Shown one piece after another: positions 27,508 through 37,895 of a stretch of 64,000 bases of DNA. The stretch is from Symmachiella macrocystis. Lineage in GTDB: Bacteria; Planctomycetota; Planctomycetia; Planctomycetales; Planctomycetaceae. Position numbers and translations under genes: made by a program. Numbering within the stretch: the first letter of the stretch is position 1; every line of letters starts with the position of its first letter. The stretch is taken from the NCBI RefSeq assembly GCF_007860075.1, contig NZ_SJPP01000001.1, positions 2,211,980-2,275,979 of the forward strand, given 5' to 3'. Below the pieces are notes generated by a model, which saw only the letters and a program-made list of their open reading frames with translations, was not told the origin of the DNA and did no database searches.

Positions 27508-30500
27508 TTACGCCTCATACCCCAGATTCGGCGACAACCAGCGCTCAACCTCAGCCAACGGCATCCCCTTGCGAGCAGCGTAGGCTTCGGCTTGATCTTT
27601 GGTAATCCGGTCGACGGAGAAATACCGTGCCTGCGGATGCGCGAAGTACAGACCCGACACCGCTGCTGCGGGAAGCATGGCGAAGTTTTCGGTCAGTTCG
27701 ATACCTGTCTGTACTTCAGCATCGAGCAGATCAAACAGGATCCGCTTTTCCGTGTGGTCGGGACAAGCGGGGTAACCCGGCGCGGGTCGGATGCCGCGGT
27801 ATTTCTCGGCAATCAAATCGTCGCTCGATAACTCTTCGACAGCTCCAAATCCCCAATCCCGCCGCGCTTGTTGGTGCAGCAACTCAGCAAACGCCTCCGC
27901 CAGACGATCGGCCAACGCCTTGGTCATGATCGACTGATAGTCGTCGTGCTCTGCTTCACATTTCGCCACGATCGGACCGATTCCCAAACCAGCCGTCACG
28001 GCAAAGGCCCCCAGGTAATCGCTGCGGCCGCTCTCCAGCGGAGCGATGAAATCAGACAGCGCCAAGTAATGGTCCTGCCCCTTCCGCTCCCATTGCTGCC
28101 GCAGCGTATGGAACCGCGTGACCTCCTCGCTGCGGGATTCATCGGTGTAAAGCACGATGTCATCGCCGACGGAATTGGCCGGCCAAAATCCATACACACC
28201 CGCCGCATGCAGTTGTTTCTCGGCAATCAATTGCGCCAAGGATTCCTGGGCCGAGTCGAACAACTTACGCGCTTCGACGCCCATGTTCGGGTCATCGAGA
28301 ATTTTGGGATACTTGCCGCGCAGTTCCCAGGTCTGGAAAAACGGCGACCAATCGATAAACGGAACGATCTTCTCCAACGGAAAATCGGACAGCACCTTGG
28401 TGCCGGTAAAACTCGGTTGCTGGATATCGACACTCGACCAATCCGTGGTGAATCGCGCCGTGACCGCTTCGTCATACGAAATCAGTTTCTTTTGTTGCCG
28501 GGCAGCAAACATTTCACGGTCGCGCTGTTGTGCAGCGCGGTTCTTCGCGTCGAACTCCGCCTTCTTATCCGCATCGAGAATGCTTTCCATCACCGGCACC
28601 GACAGCGACGCATCGCCCACATGCGCGACAATCGGGTCGTACTGCGGCGCGATTTTAACAGCCGTATGTTTCGCGCTCGTCGTCGCTCCACCGACAATCA
28701 AAGGGATCGTCAATCCGCGGCGCTGCATCTCCTTGGCAACATGCGCCATCTCGTCGAGCGATGGCGTAATCAGTCCGCTCAAGCCAATCAGATCGGCGCC
28801 AACTTCGATCGCCTTGTCGATGATTTTGTCAGCTGCGACCATCACGCCTAGGTCGACGATATCAAAGTTGTTACAGCGCAGCACGACCGCCACGATGTTC
28901 TTGCCGATGTCGTGCACGTCTCCTTTCACGGTGGCAATCACCATCGTGCCGCGGGCCTTTTCGTCCGCGATGCCCATATCGATTTTTTCTTGCTCCATGT
29001 ACGGCGTCAGGTAGGCCACCGAGCGTTTCATCACGCGAGCACTTTTGACGACCTGCGGCAAGAACATTTTTCCGGTACCGAATAGCTCACCCACGACCGC
29101 CATACCATCCATCAACGGTCCTTGAATCACGTGCAGCGGGCGGTCATATTTTTGCCGGGCTTCTTCTGTATCTTCGTCAATAAAATCGGTAATGCCTTTG
29201 AGCAATGCATGCTTGAGCCGTTCCTCAACCGATTCCTCGCGCCAAGCGGCCGTTTTCACTTCGGCCTGACCTGTCGCTTGATCCTTGATCTGCTCGGCAT
29301 AATCAATCAACCGCTCCGTCGCATCCTCACGACGATTGAGCAGCACATCTTCGACGTACTCCAGCAACGTCGGCTCAATTTCTTCGTAGACCTCTAACTG
29401 GCCAGCATTGACGATGCCCATATCCAACCCGGCCGAGATCGCGTGATACAAAAACGCCGCGTTGATTGCTTCGCGAACGACGTTATTGCCACGAAACGAG
29501 AACGAAACATTGCTCACGCCGCCGGAAGTCTTCGCACCGGGACATTGTTGTTTGATCTGCCGGACTGCTTCGATAAATTCGACAGCATAGTTGGCATGCT
29601 CTTCCATCCCCGTTCCCACGGTCAGAATGTTGGCATCGAAGATGATGTCCTCAGCCGGGAAACCGATTTTTTGTGTCAGCAGGTCGTAGGCACGTTTGCA
29701 GATTTCGACTTTCCGCTGCGCATCGGCCGCTTGGCCTTCTTCATCAAACGCCATCACGACCGCGGCGGCACCGTAGGCGTGGATTCTCCGCGCTTGCGCC
29801 AAAAAGACCTCTTCCCCCTCCTTGAGGCTGATCGAGTTCACAACCGCTTTGCCTTGCACACATTTCAAACCCGCTTCGATCACCGACCATTTGGAGCTGT
29901 CGATCATGATCGGCACGCGCGAGATATCGGGCTCAGCGGCGACAAGATTTAAGAACTTGGCCATCACAGCTGCGCTGTCGATCAGACCTTCATCCATATT
30001 GATGTCGATCATGTTCGCGCCCCCCTCGACCTGATCGCGGGCGACACTCAGCGCTTCGTCGTATTTTTCCTCTTTGATCAACCGCGCGAACTTGCGCGAA
30101 CCGGTGACGTTGGTCCGCTCGCCGATCATGATGAAATTCGACTCAGGACGGATCTCCAGCAGTTCCAAGCCGCTGTAGGTCGAACACTTCGAGACAGTCG
30201 GAACCGGCCGGGGCTGAAGATCGGCGACCGCCTCGGCGATTTTGCGAATGTGCGCCGGCGTGCTACCACAACAGCCACCCACGATGTTCAACCAACCATT
30301 GTCAGCAAATTCGCGCAACGTCTTGGCCATCTCCGCAGGCGTCATGTCGAACTCGCCCATTTCATTGGGCAGACCCGCATTGGGATAACAACTGACGTAG
30401 AACGGAGCGATCTGCGAAATCGACTCCAAATAGGGCCGCATCTTCTCCGGGCCGAGCGCGCAGTTCAAACCAATGCTGAGCATGTCAAAATGCGAAATGC

Positions 30501-31218
30501 TGGTCCAAAACGCCTCGATGGTTTGGCCGGTCATCGTGCGGCCGCTATCGTCAGTGATCGTCCCGGAAATCATCACCGGCAAGCTGATGTCGTGTTCACG
30601 AAAATACTTGTCGATCGCGAACAGACAAGCCTTCATGTTCAACGTATCAAACGCCGTTTCGGGCAACAAAATATCCGCGCCACCATCGATTAAACCCCGC
30701 AGTTGCTCGGTGTACCCCTCGACCACTTCGTCGAAAGTCACTAATCGTTTGCCGGGATCGTTCACGTCCGGAGAGACCGACAACGACCGGTTCATGGGAC
30801 CGATGCTGCCGGCGACGAAACGAGGTTTGTCAGGCGTCAACGCCGTGAACTCATCGGTCGCCCGCCGCGCGATTTCTACCGCCGTCTTGTTGAGTTCGTA
30901 GGTGTATTGCTCTAGGTCGTACTCTTTCAGCGAGACCCCATTGGCGTTGAAGGTATCCGTCAGAATAATATCCGCGCCCGCTTCGAGATATTGGCGATGA
31001 ATCCCCTCGATCATCGCCGGCTGCGTGAGCACCAGAATATCGTTGCAGTTCTTTAGATCACTATGGTGATCGGCAAACCGCGCACCGCGATAATCCTCTT
31101 CACTGGGACGTTCGGCGAGAATCAAAGACCCCATCGCACCGTCAAGCACGAGAATCCGCTGCTCAAGGAGGTGGATCAATTGATCGGTCGTATCGGAAAC
31201 TGAAGCTGTTGTCGCCAT
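27508..31218 (-). CDS. metH: Cobalamin-dependent methionine synthase
   Basis: A full-length 1236-residue enzyme (E. coli MetH is 1227) that moves a methyl group from methyltetrahydrofolate to homocysteine through cob(I)alamin. Order of modules: homocysteine-binding barrel (about 12-335), with zinc cysteines in GLNCALGP and GGCCGSTP; pterin-binding barrel (about 360-640, [16 protein letters not shown]); cobalamin cap and Rossmann domains (about 660-890), with DVHDIGKN placing the cobalt-ligand His at 769; and the SAM-binding reactivation domain (about 920-1236, [12 protein letters not shown]). All modules look intact. It ends a same-strand run metF, CbrC-family gene, metH. I saw no cobalamin or SAM riboswitch before its ATG. 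Confidence 0.97.
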   Translation of the reverse strand: MATTASVSDTTDQLIHLLEQRILVLDGAMGSLILAERPSEEDYRGARFADHHSDLKNCNDILVLTQPAMIEGIHRQYLEAGADIILTDTFNANGVSLKEYDLEQYTYELNKTAVEIARRATDEFTALTPDKPRFVAGSIGPMNRSLSVSPDVNDPGKRLVTFDEVVEGYTEQLRGLIDGGADILLPETAFDTLNMKACLFAIDKYFREHDISLPVMISGTITDDSGRTMTGQTIEAFWTSISHFDMLSIGLNCALGPEKMRPYLESISQIAPFYVSCYPNAGLPNEMGEFDMTPAEMAKTLREFADNGWLNIVGGCCGSTPAHIRKIAEAVADLQPRPVPTVSKCSTYSGLELLEIRPESNFIMIGERTNVTGSRKFARLIKEEKYDEALSVARDQVEGGANMIDINMDEGLIDSAAVMAKFLNLVAAEPDISRVPIMIDSSKWSVIEAGLKCVQGKAVVNSISLKEGEEVFLAQARRIHAYGAAAVVMAFDEEGQAADAQRKVEICKRAYDLLTQKIGFPAEDIIFDANILTVGTGMEEHANYAVEFIEAVRQIKQQCPGAKTSGGVSNVSFSFRGNNVVREAINAAFLYHAISAGLDMGIVNAGQLEVYEEIEPTLLEYVEDVLLNRREDATERLIDYAEQIKDQATGQAEVKTAAWREESVEERLKHALLKGITDFIDEDTEEARQKYDRPLHVIQGPLMDGMAVVGELFGTGKMFLPQVVKSARVMKRSVAYLTPYMEQEKIDMGIADEKARGTMVIATVKGDVHDIGKNIVAVVLRCNNFDIVDLGVMVAADKIIDKAIEVGADLIGLSGLITPSLDEMAHVAKEMQRRGLTIPLIVGGATTSAKHTAVKIAPQYDPIVAHVGDASLSVPVMESILDADKKAEFDAKNRAAQQRDREMFAARQQKKLISYDEAVTARFTTDWSSVDIQQPSFTGTKVLSDFPLEKIVPFIDWSPFFQTWELRGKYPKILDDPNMGVEARKLFDSAQESLAQLIAEKQLHAAGVYGFWPANSVGDDIVLYTDESRSEEVTRFHTLRQQWERKGQDHYLALSDFIAPLESGRSDYLGAFAVTAGLGIGPIVAKCEAEHDDYQSIMTKALADRLAEAFAELLHQQARRDWGFGAVEELSSDDLIAEKYRGIRPAPGYPACPDHTEKRILFDLLDAEVQTGIELTENFAMLPAAAVSGLYFAHPQARYFSVDRITKDQAEAYAARKGMPLAEVERWLSPNLGYEA

Positions 31219-31294
31219 GGGTAGACTTTTTCGTTCAACTAAAAAATGATCCGTGGGTATCGGACCTGACAGTTTTGACTATTTTTTCACACAT

Positions 31295-31837
31295 CTAAGT
31301 ATATTGGCATATCCAAAACTTGCGGAGGCAATGAAGACACTTGAACAGCGATATGCGATCTTCCCCGTCTATCAATTGCTCGATCCCATATTCCCTTGCC
31401 ATATCGTCCTGATGCCCCCACCATTCGAATTCATTGTAGAGTCCGGTGAACGTCGTGCCTGCGTCACCGATGAACTCGGTGAAATCGCCACAGCAATGAG
31501 GCCAATCGTCGTTCTGAATAAAATTCGGCAGACAAGGCGTCCGACGATAGTCGTCACATAATTCAACAGTGAAAGCAAACCGCTGACTTTGCGATTTGGT
31601 ACCTTTGGGGAACCGTTGATCAATTAATTGGGCGATTATACGTTCGTTATCCTTGGGGTAAATCCATCGCAGTGGAAGAGTTTTAATGCAATTGATGCAT
31701 GCTGAGTCAGAAAAACCCTGGCTATTTTCGATATTGATCCTGTAGAGACTCGACTCCGTCTGGCACCAATCGCACCTTCGCATTTCCGCATACTGCGGAA
31801 GAATGTCATCGGCGATGTAGGTGAAGACTTGCCCCAT
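31295..31837 (-). CDS. CbrC family (UPF0167) protein
   Basis: A 180-residue protein. It has the CbrC pattern: an early CDWCQ zinc-type pair, then DSACINCI, a Trp/Cys-rich middle (RTPCLPNF, then DDWPHCCGDFTEFIGDAG), and a C-terminal FKCLHCLRKFW pair. In E. coli, CbrC is linked to colicin E2 tolerance, and the family's biochemical role is unknown; the cysteine pairs suggest zinc binding. It lies 17 bases after metF and 76 bases before metH on the same strand, an odd place for it. It is AT-richer than both neighbours, which suggests it was inserted into an older metF-metH pair. Confidence 0.7.
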   Translation of the reverse strand: MGQVFTYIADDILPQYAEMRRCDWCQTESSLYRINIENSQGFSDSACINCIKTLPLRWIYPKDNERIIAQLIDQRFPKGTKSQSQRFAFTVELCDDYRRTPCLPNFIQNDDWPHCCGDFTEFIGDAGTTFTGLYNEFEWWGHQDDMAREYGIEQLIDGEDRISLFKCLHCLRKFWICQYT

Positions 31838-31854
31838 CGTTCATGCGGATTCTT

Positions 31855-32733
31855 CTATGTAACCGCCTGATAATCCAGCGCATTGAGGATCGCTTCGCAG
31901 GCTTTCGATTTGTTCAAGGCATAAAAATGAATGCCGGGAACGCCGTTGTCCATCAGCTCGCGACATTGCCCAACGGCATACTCCACACCGATGTGAAATT
32001 GTGCCTGTTCGTCGTCCTGGGCTGCTTCCAATTTGGTTGCCAATGTCTCTGGAAACGCCGCGCCGCACATTTTCGTAATCCGTTTGATCCGCTCGAAATT
32101 CGTAATCGGCATGATGCCTGGAATCAGCGGAATCTTTATCCCGGCCTGTTCGTACCTGCGGCGGAATTCGAAGAAATGCTCGTTGGCAAAAAACAACTGT
32201 GTAAATACCGCATCGGCTCCAGCGTCGACCTTGCGGCGGAGGTTCGACAGATCCTCGTCGGCGTTGGGGGCCTCAGGATGGATTTCCGGATACCCGGCGA
32301 CACCGATTCCCTGATCGGGAAGTTCACCGCGAATCAGTTCGACCAACTCGTTGGCATACCGCAACCCACCGTCGACATGTGGAAAGGTCTCCGCACCAGC
32401 CGGTGCGTCGCCGCGGAGTGCCATGATGTTTTTCACGCCCCGTTGCCGCGCCTCGCTGAGCCACTGATGCAATTCCTCACGTGTTGCGCCCACACAAGTC
32501 AGATGCGCGGTGGCGGGCAAAGCAAACCGCATTTGAATTTCGGCGCACAGATCAATGGTCCGCGAGCGGGTGCTGCCCCCAGCCCCATAAGTACAAGACA
32601 CGAAGGCGGGACGATAATCGACCAACCGTTGCAGGTTTTCAAAAAGCGCAGCATCGCCTGCTTCGGTTTTTGGGGGAAAAATCTCGATCGATAACCGAAA
32701 TTCCCCGTTACTATAAATATCCCGCATCCGCAT
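31855..32733 (-). CDS. metF: Methylenetetrahydrofolate reductase
   Basis: A 292-residue protein of the usual bacterial length. It reduces 5,10-methylene-THF to 5-methyl-THF with FAD, supplying the methyl donor of MetH encoded downstream. The family landmarks are clear: SIEIFPPKT with the catalytic Glu at the start of strand 1, [32 protein letters not shown] (FAD/substrate site), YPEIHPEA and [10 protein letters not shown], then [10 protein letters not shown]. Start choices are two in-frame Mets two codons apart; either keeps the domain whole. The metF-metH pairing puts methyl-group synthesis and use in one transcript, with a CbrC-family gene between. Confidence 0.95.
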   Translation of the reverse strand: MRMRDIYSNGEFRLSIEIFPPKTEAGDAALFENLQRLVDYRPAFVSCTYGAGGSTRSRTIDLCAEIQMRFALPATAHLTCVGATREELHQWLSEARQRGVKNIMALRGDAPAGAETFPHVDGGLRYANELVELIRGELPDQGIGVAGYPEIHPEAPNADEDLSNLRRKVDAGADAVFTQLFFANEHFFEFRRRYEQAGIKIPLIPGIMPITNFERIKRITKMCGAAFPETLATKLEAAQDDEQAQFHIGVEYAVGQCRELMDNGVPGIHFYALNKSKACEAILNALDYQAVT

Positions 32734-33286
32734 GTGTCACGTTCCTGTCGTTCAATTCCCGTCCGCACTGCCCTCTGAAAGTTTCAATCTCATGAAACTG
32801 GGGCATTTCCCCAATTGGCGGGTAAACACTAGTTTACGCCAATTGCCGCACTGCTGTAAACGAAATGCTGCCCCTTCTCACCGGACGCTGCGGAGAGTCG
32901 CCGGCGGTGCGCCGGAGAGCGGCTCGATCGGAATCTTATGTTGGACAGCAGGTTAGGACAAGATCCGTGGCGCCGGACTGGGATGGTGACTCGCTCAATC
33001 GAACCGTGGTTGGCTAGAAATTCTCACAAAATTTCCAAAGATCTTATCGCGCAAACGCTTACAGCCAGTCGTACTTATACAACAGACTGTCCATAACAGG
33101 GAAATTGCATTCTCCCCCCAACATTCTGACTTCCAGTGGCATAAAGTATTGTTGTCACGTAGAATAGAGCAAACGCACGACTTATTCCGATTGGTGCGAT
33201 TCCCCCCTATTTCCCGAATTGGGCAATGTCCCGACCTTCGGGTTCACCAATCGTCGCGTCTCACGAATATTTGGAGAGTGAAGACT
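32734..33286. other. Divergent intergenic region with three hairpins upstream of metF
   Basis: This 553-base stretch separates metF from a divergent protease gene. Three hairpins lie 45-115 bases upstream of metF: AGTTTCA / TGAAACT (32780-32799), GGGG / CCCC (32800-32812), and CAATTGGCG plus TAAAC / GTTTA plus CGCCAATTG (32812-32845, with a two-base GG bulge and loop ACTA). They could be leader structures or operators of metF. No known riboswitch consensus was recognised. The remaining sequence shows nothing clear. Confidence 0.45.
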
Positions 33287-35968
33287 ATGTTAAAACCATG
33301 CGCTTGGTCGCTTGTTATCGCCATCTTGGCTGCTTCGAGCCCGTTGTATGCCGCAGATGCCGCGGCGGCAAAGAAAGAGTCGAAATTCGACAAACAGATC
33401 AAGGATAAAACCAAGGTCGAAGGCATGTGGACCATGTACCACAAAGACCAGAAACTTTTGGTCGATCTCAAAGCCAGCGACCTGAGCAAGGAATATCTGA
33501 TCTCGACCTCGATCGCGAAAGGCATCGGCGTCGGTTCCGTACTCGGAGGCATGAGCTGGGGATTCGGCGACGACGCACTCTGGACATTTAAAAAAGTAGG
33601 CGACAAAATCCACGTGATTCGCCGCAACGTCCGCTACAAAGCCAGCAAAAAGGGGCCGACCGCCGACGCGCTCAAACTGGCGTTCAGCGATAGCGTTCTC
33701 TACGCATTGCCGATTCTGGATACCGACCGTTCCAGCCACTTGGTCGATGTGTCCAAAATTTTCATGAGCGACGATGCCGGCATCGGCCGTTCGATTGGCT
33801 ATGCCTTTGCTTCGGACCGGTCGACCTGGGAGAAGGTCAAGGCGTTTGAGAAAAACGTCGAACTGCGCGTTGCCGCCGTTTATCAAGGCCGTGGCACCTC
33901 CGATGCGATCGTCGATCCCCGCGGCGTGACCGTGCAAGTCCATCACAGCATCAGCGAACTGGGAAAATCGGATTATAAGCCGCGCCTCGCGGATGACCGC
34001 GTGGGCTATTTCACCACGGTGATCAAGGACTTCTCCAGCGACGAGGATGAGCACTTTATTCGCTACATCAATCGCTGGAATCTGCAAAAAGAAGACGACA
34101 AAGGGCCGACCTCCGTCCCCAAGAAACAAATTACCTTCTTCATCGAAGAAACCGTTCCGCACCGCTGGCTCCCCTATGTCCTAGAGGGATTCAAGGAATG
34201 GAACAAAGCCTTCGAGAAGCTGGGCTATTATGAAGCGATCAACGTCCGACGGCAGGGAGAGGCGGGCTTCGACTTCGATCCCGAAGACATCCGCTACAAC
34301 ACCTTCCGCTGGATCACGGCCGAGGCCGGTTTCGCGATGGGACCTTCACGGGTGAATCCCAAAACGGGCGAAATCCTCGACGCCGATATCATTTTTGATG
34401 CCGACTTCCTGAAATATTGGTCGACCAAATATGAAACGTTCTCCTCCAATGACGTTGCCATGATGATGGGGGGCGACCCGCTGACCAATGATGAATTGCC
34501 CATCGGCCAGTTCCTCAACCAACGGCACAAGAGTGCGGCGCAACCGAAAGAACTCACGCAACACCGTCATCTACCCGGCCAAGGCTGTTCGCTTTGCAAT
34601 GGCCTGCAACACCAAATGGGCTTTTCGGCCGCTGTGTTGATGTCACGGACCGGAGCTGTGAAAAAAGGCGAACTCCCCGAGGAGTTCATCGGACAAGCAC
34701 TCAAAGAAGTCGTCATGCACGAAGTCGGGCACACGCTCGGGTTACGGCACAACTTCAAAGCGAGCGCTTGGAAGACATTGGAAGAAATCAACGATCCCGA
34801 AAAAGGGGCCGCTGAAGGAACCGTGTCGAGCGTGATGGATTACACACCGGCCAATATCGTCCCCAAAGGACAAAAGCAAGGATTGTACTTCCCGCAGACC
34901 ATCGGACCTTATGACTACTGGGCCATCGAATATGGCTACTCCGACAAGAAGGGCGATGAACTCAAGGCTGTTGCCGCGCGTTCCACCGAACCGGCGTTGG
35001 ATTTTGCCACCGACGAAGACACCCGTAGCTACGATTCCGATCCCCTGTCGAATCGCTTCGACTTGGGCAAAGACCCGTTGGAGTTTGCGAAACGACAAAT
35101 GGCAACCGCCGCCAGTCTCTGGCCGGAAGTTGTGGAGACGACCGTTGAAGATGGAGACGGCTACCAACGTGCCCGCCAAGCATTCGGTATGTTGTTCAGC
35201 GAATACTGGCGGACCGCCTACTTCGCCGCACGCTTCCCCGGTGGCGTGTACGTCAATCGCGACCACAAAGGTTCTAAAGACGCACGAGCTCCTTATGAAC
35301 TGGTCGAACCGGAACGGCAACGGGCCGCGATGAAACTGTTGGCCGAATCGGCCTTCAGCACTCAAAACTTCCCGCCTGAGATCTTGAACTACCTGGCAGC
35401 CACGCGCTGGAATCACTGGGGCGTTCGGAATTACATCCGCTTGGATTATCCGATTCACGAATTCGTGGCGATGATGCAATCGCGGATCTTGTACCGGCTG
35501 TTGCACCAAATCACCTTGGCCCGGCTGCTCGACAGCGAGTTGAAAGTCCCCGAAGGGACCGATACCTACACATTGGCCGAACACCTGCGCACGTTGGTCC
35601 AAGCCTGTTTCAGCGAGTGGCAACCCCAAGAAGCCGGGGGCGAATTTACAAATCGTAAACCGTATATCTCCAGCTTCCGCCGCAACCTGCAACGCTTAGC
35701 AGTCAAGCAATTCGCCGATGTCGTCAACATGCCGGGAACGTCCATGTGGACGCTGACCAGCCCGTTTCGACTGAGCGGGGTGGATATGCCCGAGGATGCA
35801 CGGACGTTGGCCCGCTTGCATCTGGCCGATTTGGATCGTCAAATCACAGCCGTGTTGGGCAAGGAAAACCTGAAATTGGACGACTATTCCCGCGCCCACT
35901 TGCAGGATTGCCAAGAGCGGATTCGCAAAACGCTCAATTCCCAAGTTCAAATCCGCTCCGTCGACTGA
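33287..35968 (+). CDS. Secreted zinc metalloprotease (metzincin; DUF5117/DUF5118-type)
   Basis: An 893-residue protein. The start at 33287 gives a clean signal peptide (MLKPCAWSLVIAILAASSPLYA-ADA) with GGAG about 10 bases upstream; the frame is open from 33149. Residues about 55-350 fit the paired N-terminal domains DUF5118 and DUF5117 (VDLKASDLSKEYLIST, GRGTSDAIVDPRGVTVQVHHS), and the protease domain follows, with HEVGHTLGLRHN: zinc ligands His478, His482 and His488, and general base Glu479. A downstream SVMDYTP supplies the Met-turn. The C-terminal third is helical. A strong terminator follows the stop. It probably degrades proteins in the periplasm or outside the cell; the substrate is unknown. 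Confidence 0.88.
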   Translation: MLKPCAWSLVIAILAASSPLYAADAAAAKKESKFDKQIKDKTKVEGMWTMYHKDQKLLVDLKASDLSKEYLISTSIAKGIGVGSVLGGMSWGFGDDALWTFKKVGDKIHVIRRNVRYKASKKGPTADALKLAFSDSVLYALPILDTDRSSHLVDVSKIFMSDDAGIGRSIGYAFASDRSTWEKVKAFEKNVELRVAAVYQGRGTSDAIVDPRGVTVQVHHSISELGKSDYKPRLADDRVGYFTTVIKDFSSDEDEHFIRYINRWNLQKEDDKGPTSVPKKQITFFIEETVPHRWLPYVLEGFKEWNKAFEKLGYYEAINVRRQGEAGFDFDPEDIRYNTFRWITAEAGFAMGPSRVNPKTGEILDADIIFDADFLKYWSTKYETFSSNDVAMMMGGDPLTNDELPIGQFLNQRHKSAAQPKELTQHRHLPGQGCSLCNGLQHQMGFSAAVLMSRTGAVKKGELPEEFIGQALKEVVMHEVGHTLGLRHNFKASAWKTLEEINDPEKGAAEGTVSSVMDYTPANIVPKGQKQGLYFPQTIGPYDYWAIEYGYSDKKGDELKAVAARSTEPALDFATDEDTRSYDSDPLSNRFDLGKDPLEFAKRQMATAASLWPEVVETTVEDGDGYQRARQAFGMLFSEYWRTAYFAARFPGGVYVNRDHKGSKDARAPYELVEPERQRAAMKLLAESAFSTQNFPPEILNYLAATRWNHWGVRNYIRLDYPIHEFVAMMQSRILYRLLHQITLARLLDSELKVPEGTDTYTLAEHLRTLVQACFSEWQPQEAGGEFTNRKPYISSFRRNLQRLAVKQFADVVNMPGTSMWTLTSPFRLSGVDMPEDARTLARLHLADLDRQITAVLGKENLKLDDYSRAHLQDCQERIRKTLNSQVQIRSVD

Positions 35969-35995
35969 CGGTTGCGGCTGTTGAAGAAACGCACG

Positions 35996-36025
35996 AACCC
36001 CGCCAGAACCTGGCGGGGTTTTTTT
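35996..36025 (+). terminator. Rho-independent terminator of the metalloprotease gene
   Basis: A 9-bp perfect stem, CCCCGCCAG (35998-36006) with CTGGCGGGG (36010-36018), a 3-base loop and seven Ts. It lies 29 bases after the stop codon. Confidence 0.93.
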
Positions 36026-36106
36026 AGTAGGCAACAGGAGTCCATGATTTCGCGATTACGGTAGGGAGCAGATGTGGTTTGATCTCCTGGCTGCGTCGTC
36101 CATAAT

Positions 36107-37639
36107 GTGAAAATGAAATCCTTTCGCTTCATCTTCTTACTGACCCTGTTGTCGTTCCTGGTCACGGGCGCAATCTGGTACACCGAAATTCCCCTGGGCA
36201 TTCCCGGCGAATGGGTGTGGGATCGCATCGGTCCCCCGCTCGATTGGGGCTTGACCCTCATCATGGCCAGCGTCTGCGGGGCGATTTATTTTACCTATGT
36301 CTGGGCCGGCGAAGCCCGCATCGCCAAATGTCGGAGTTTCGAAACCGGACTGTGGTTGTGCGGAATGGTCCTGCTCGGATTTGGCTGGCTGTGGGTGGCG
36401 CAAGACGCGGCACCGGCGGACCGGCGATTTTCTAAGACCGCCTGGGTCCTGTACTATCCGGGCGCATCGGGTTACTTCACCATGGCCCGTGATCATGAAC
36501 AAGACTTCGACGAATTCCTCGGCGGATACGAAACATTGATGGCCGAGGGAGATGTGCTCCACGTGGGAACGCATCCACCGGGACTGTTCATCGCCTATCA
36601 TTGGCTGATCGAAACTTGCCGCTCGTCCCCCAACCTGACTGCTTGGCTTCGCTATACCGAACCCGCGTCGTTCTCTGACGCGATGGACCTCATCGCCCAA
36701 AACCACGCAAGCACCCCGCAGGCAGTGCGGCCCGAACATCGAGCCGCCATCTGGTTAGCCGCACTGCTCACACAATTCACGGCGGCGGCAACCGTCATCC
36801 CGTTGTTCCTACTCATCCTCCGCGACTTCACCCGGCAGACCGCATGGCTAGCGGTATCGTTGTGGCCGACCATTCCGGCGCTGGCGCTGTTTTTACCCAA
36901 ATCAGACGCGCTGTATCCGTTGCTGGGGGTTTTGATTTGGTACTTCTGGCTCACCGGCTGGGAACAACGTTCCGCCTGGAGAAGTCTACTCGCCGGCGGC
37001 ATTTTGTTGATCGGATTGAGTTGTAGCTTGGCCATCCTTCCCGTGTGGGTCGGATTGGGAATCATCACGCTCTGGCGCGGTTGGCTGTGCGAACCGGAGC
37101 AGCGCGTGCCGGGCGCCCTGGCCAAGCTTTGGTTTAGCAAGACGTGGGCAGCCATCGGATTTCTCTTGCCGGGGGTGGCACTGTGGTGGGTCACCGGCAT
37201 CAACTTACTCACAGTTTGGATTTGGAATTATCGCAACCACGCCGGCTTTTATGCCGAATACCCTCGCACCTATTGGAAATGGTTGGCCGTCAATCCGTTG
37301 GAGTTTTGTATCGCCGCCGGCATCCCTTTAGCCTGCTGTGCGATCCTCGGCGGGCTGCGCATGCTCCGCCCCGATTATCGCTCTCGCCTCGCCGGACTCG
37401 TCTGGACCTGTTTGAGCGTCGGGGGCCTATTGTGGATCAGCGGCAAAAATATGGGCGAGCTAGCCCGGCTGTGGATCCTGCTGATGCCCTGGCTGGTGTG
37501 GCTGGCCGCAGGAAGCCTCGCCGTCGACAGTGAACCAAGTTCCCTGCCAAAACGAAGTCGCTGGGCTGCCGTGTTCGTTCTGCAATTGGCGGTGGGAATC
37601 GCCATGCTAATGCGCGTGCACGGTTTTCAAATGCCATAG
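36107..37639 (+). CDS. Multi-pass membrane protein, GT-C glycosyltransferase-like
   Basis: A 510-residue protein; a GTG at 36107 and an ATG two codons later are both possible starts. About ten to twelve hydrophobic spans are visible from residue 5 to the end (for example FRFIFLLTLLSFLVTGAIW, IWLAALLTQFTAAATVIPLFLL, TWAAIGFLLPGVALWW). In the long loop after the third span lies VLHVGTHPPGLFIAYHWL, like the His-Pro-Pro segment of ArnT/PMT-type GT-C enzymes that move sugars from lipid-phosphate donors. The canonical acidic pair near the first loop is not clear, so the assignment rests on topology and this motif. A terminator lies upstream, so it has its own promoter. Confidence 0.55.
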   Translation: MKMKSFRFIFLLTLLSFLVTGAIWYTEIPLGIPGEWVWDRIGPPLDWGLTLIMASVCGAIYFTYVWAGEARIAKCRSFETGLWLCGMVLLGFGWLWVAQDAAPADRRFSKTAWVLYYPGASGYFTMARDHEQDFDEFLGGYETLMAEGDVLHVGTHPPGLFIAYHWLIETCRSSPNLTAWLRYTEPASFSDAMDLIAQNHASTPQAVRPEHRAAIWLAALLTQFTAAATVIPLFLLILRDFTRQTAWLAVSLWPTIPALALFLPKSDALYPLLGVLIWYFWLTGWEQRSAWRSLLAGGILLIGLSCSLAILPVWVGLGIITLWRGWLCEPEQRVPGALAKLWFSKTWAAIGFLLPGVALWWVTGINLLTVWIWNYRNHAGFYAEYPRTYWKWLAVNPLEFCIAAGIPLACCAILGGLRMLRPDYRSRLAGLVWTCLSVGGLLWISGKNMGELARLWILLMPWLVWLAAGSLAVDSEPSSLPKRSRWAAVFVLQLAVGIAMLMRVHGFQMP

Positions 37640-37895
37640 GTCCAGCAGGCCGAACAGGCCGCAGGACCGCCCCATCTGTGAGAAGCGGGATATTCACTGC
37701 AGACGAATTGCGCCGCTCGACATTCCGCACAGTCTCGCTGGTGGGTGCAGAATGTCCCCTGCGATGGCGATCAGACGCGCCGAATTCCGATATCGACTAA
37801 CAATGGCAACGCTGATTTCCACAGCGGACGCCATCGACCGGAAAATCCCGGCAGTATCTCCCTGTGAATTCTGGGACGTTTCAAGGAACGAGATT

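Noticed and set aside
31219-31294. Possible SAM or cobalamin riboswitch before metH
   Set aside because: The gap is only 76 bases and carries none of the conserved boxes of either riboswitch class.
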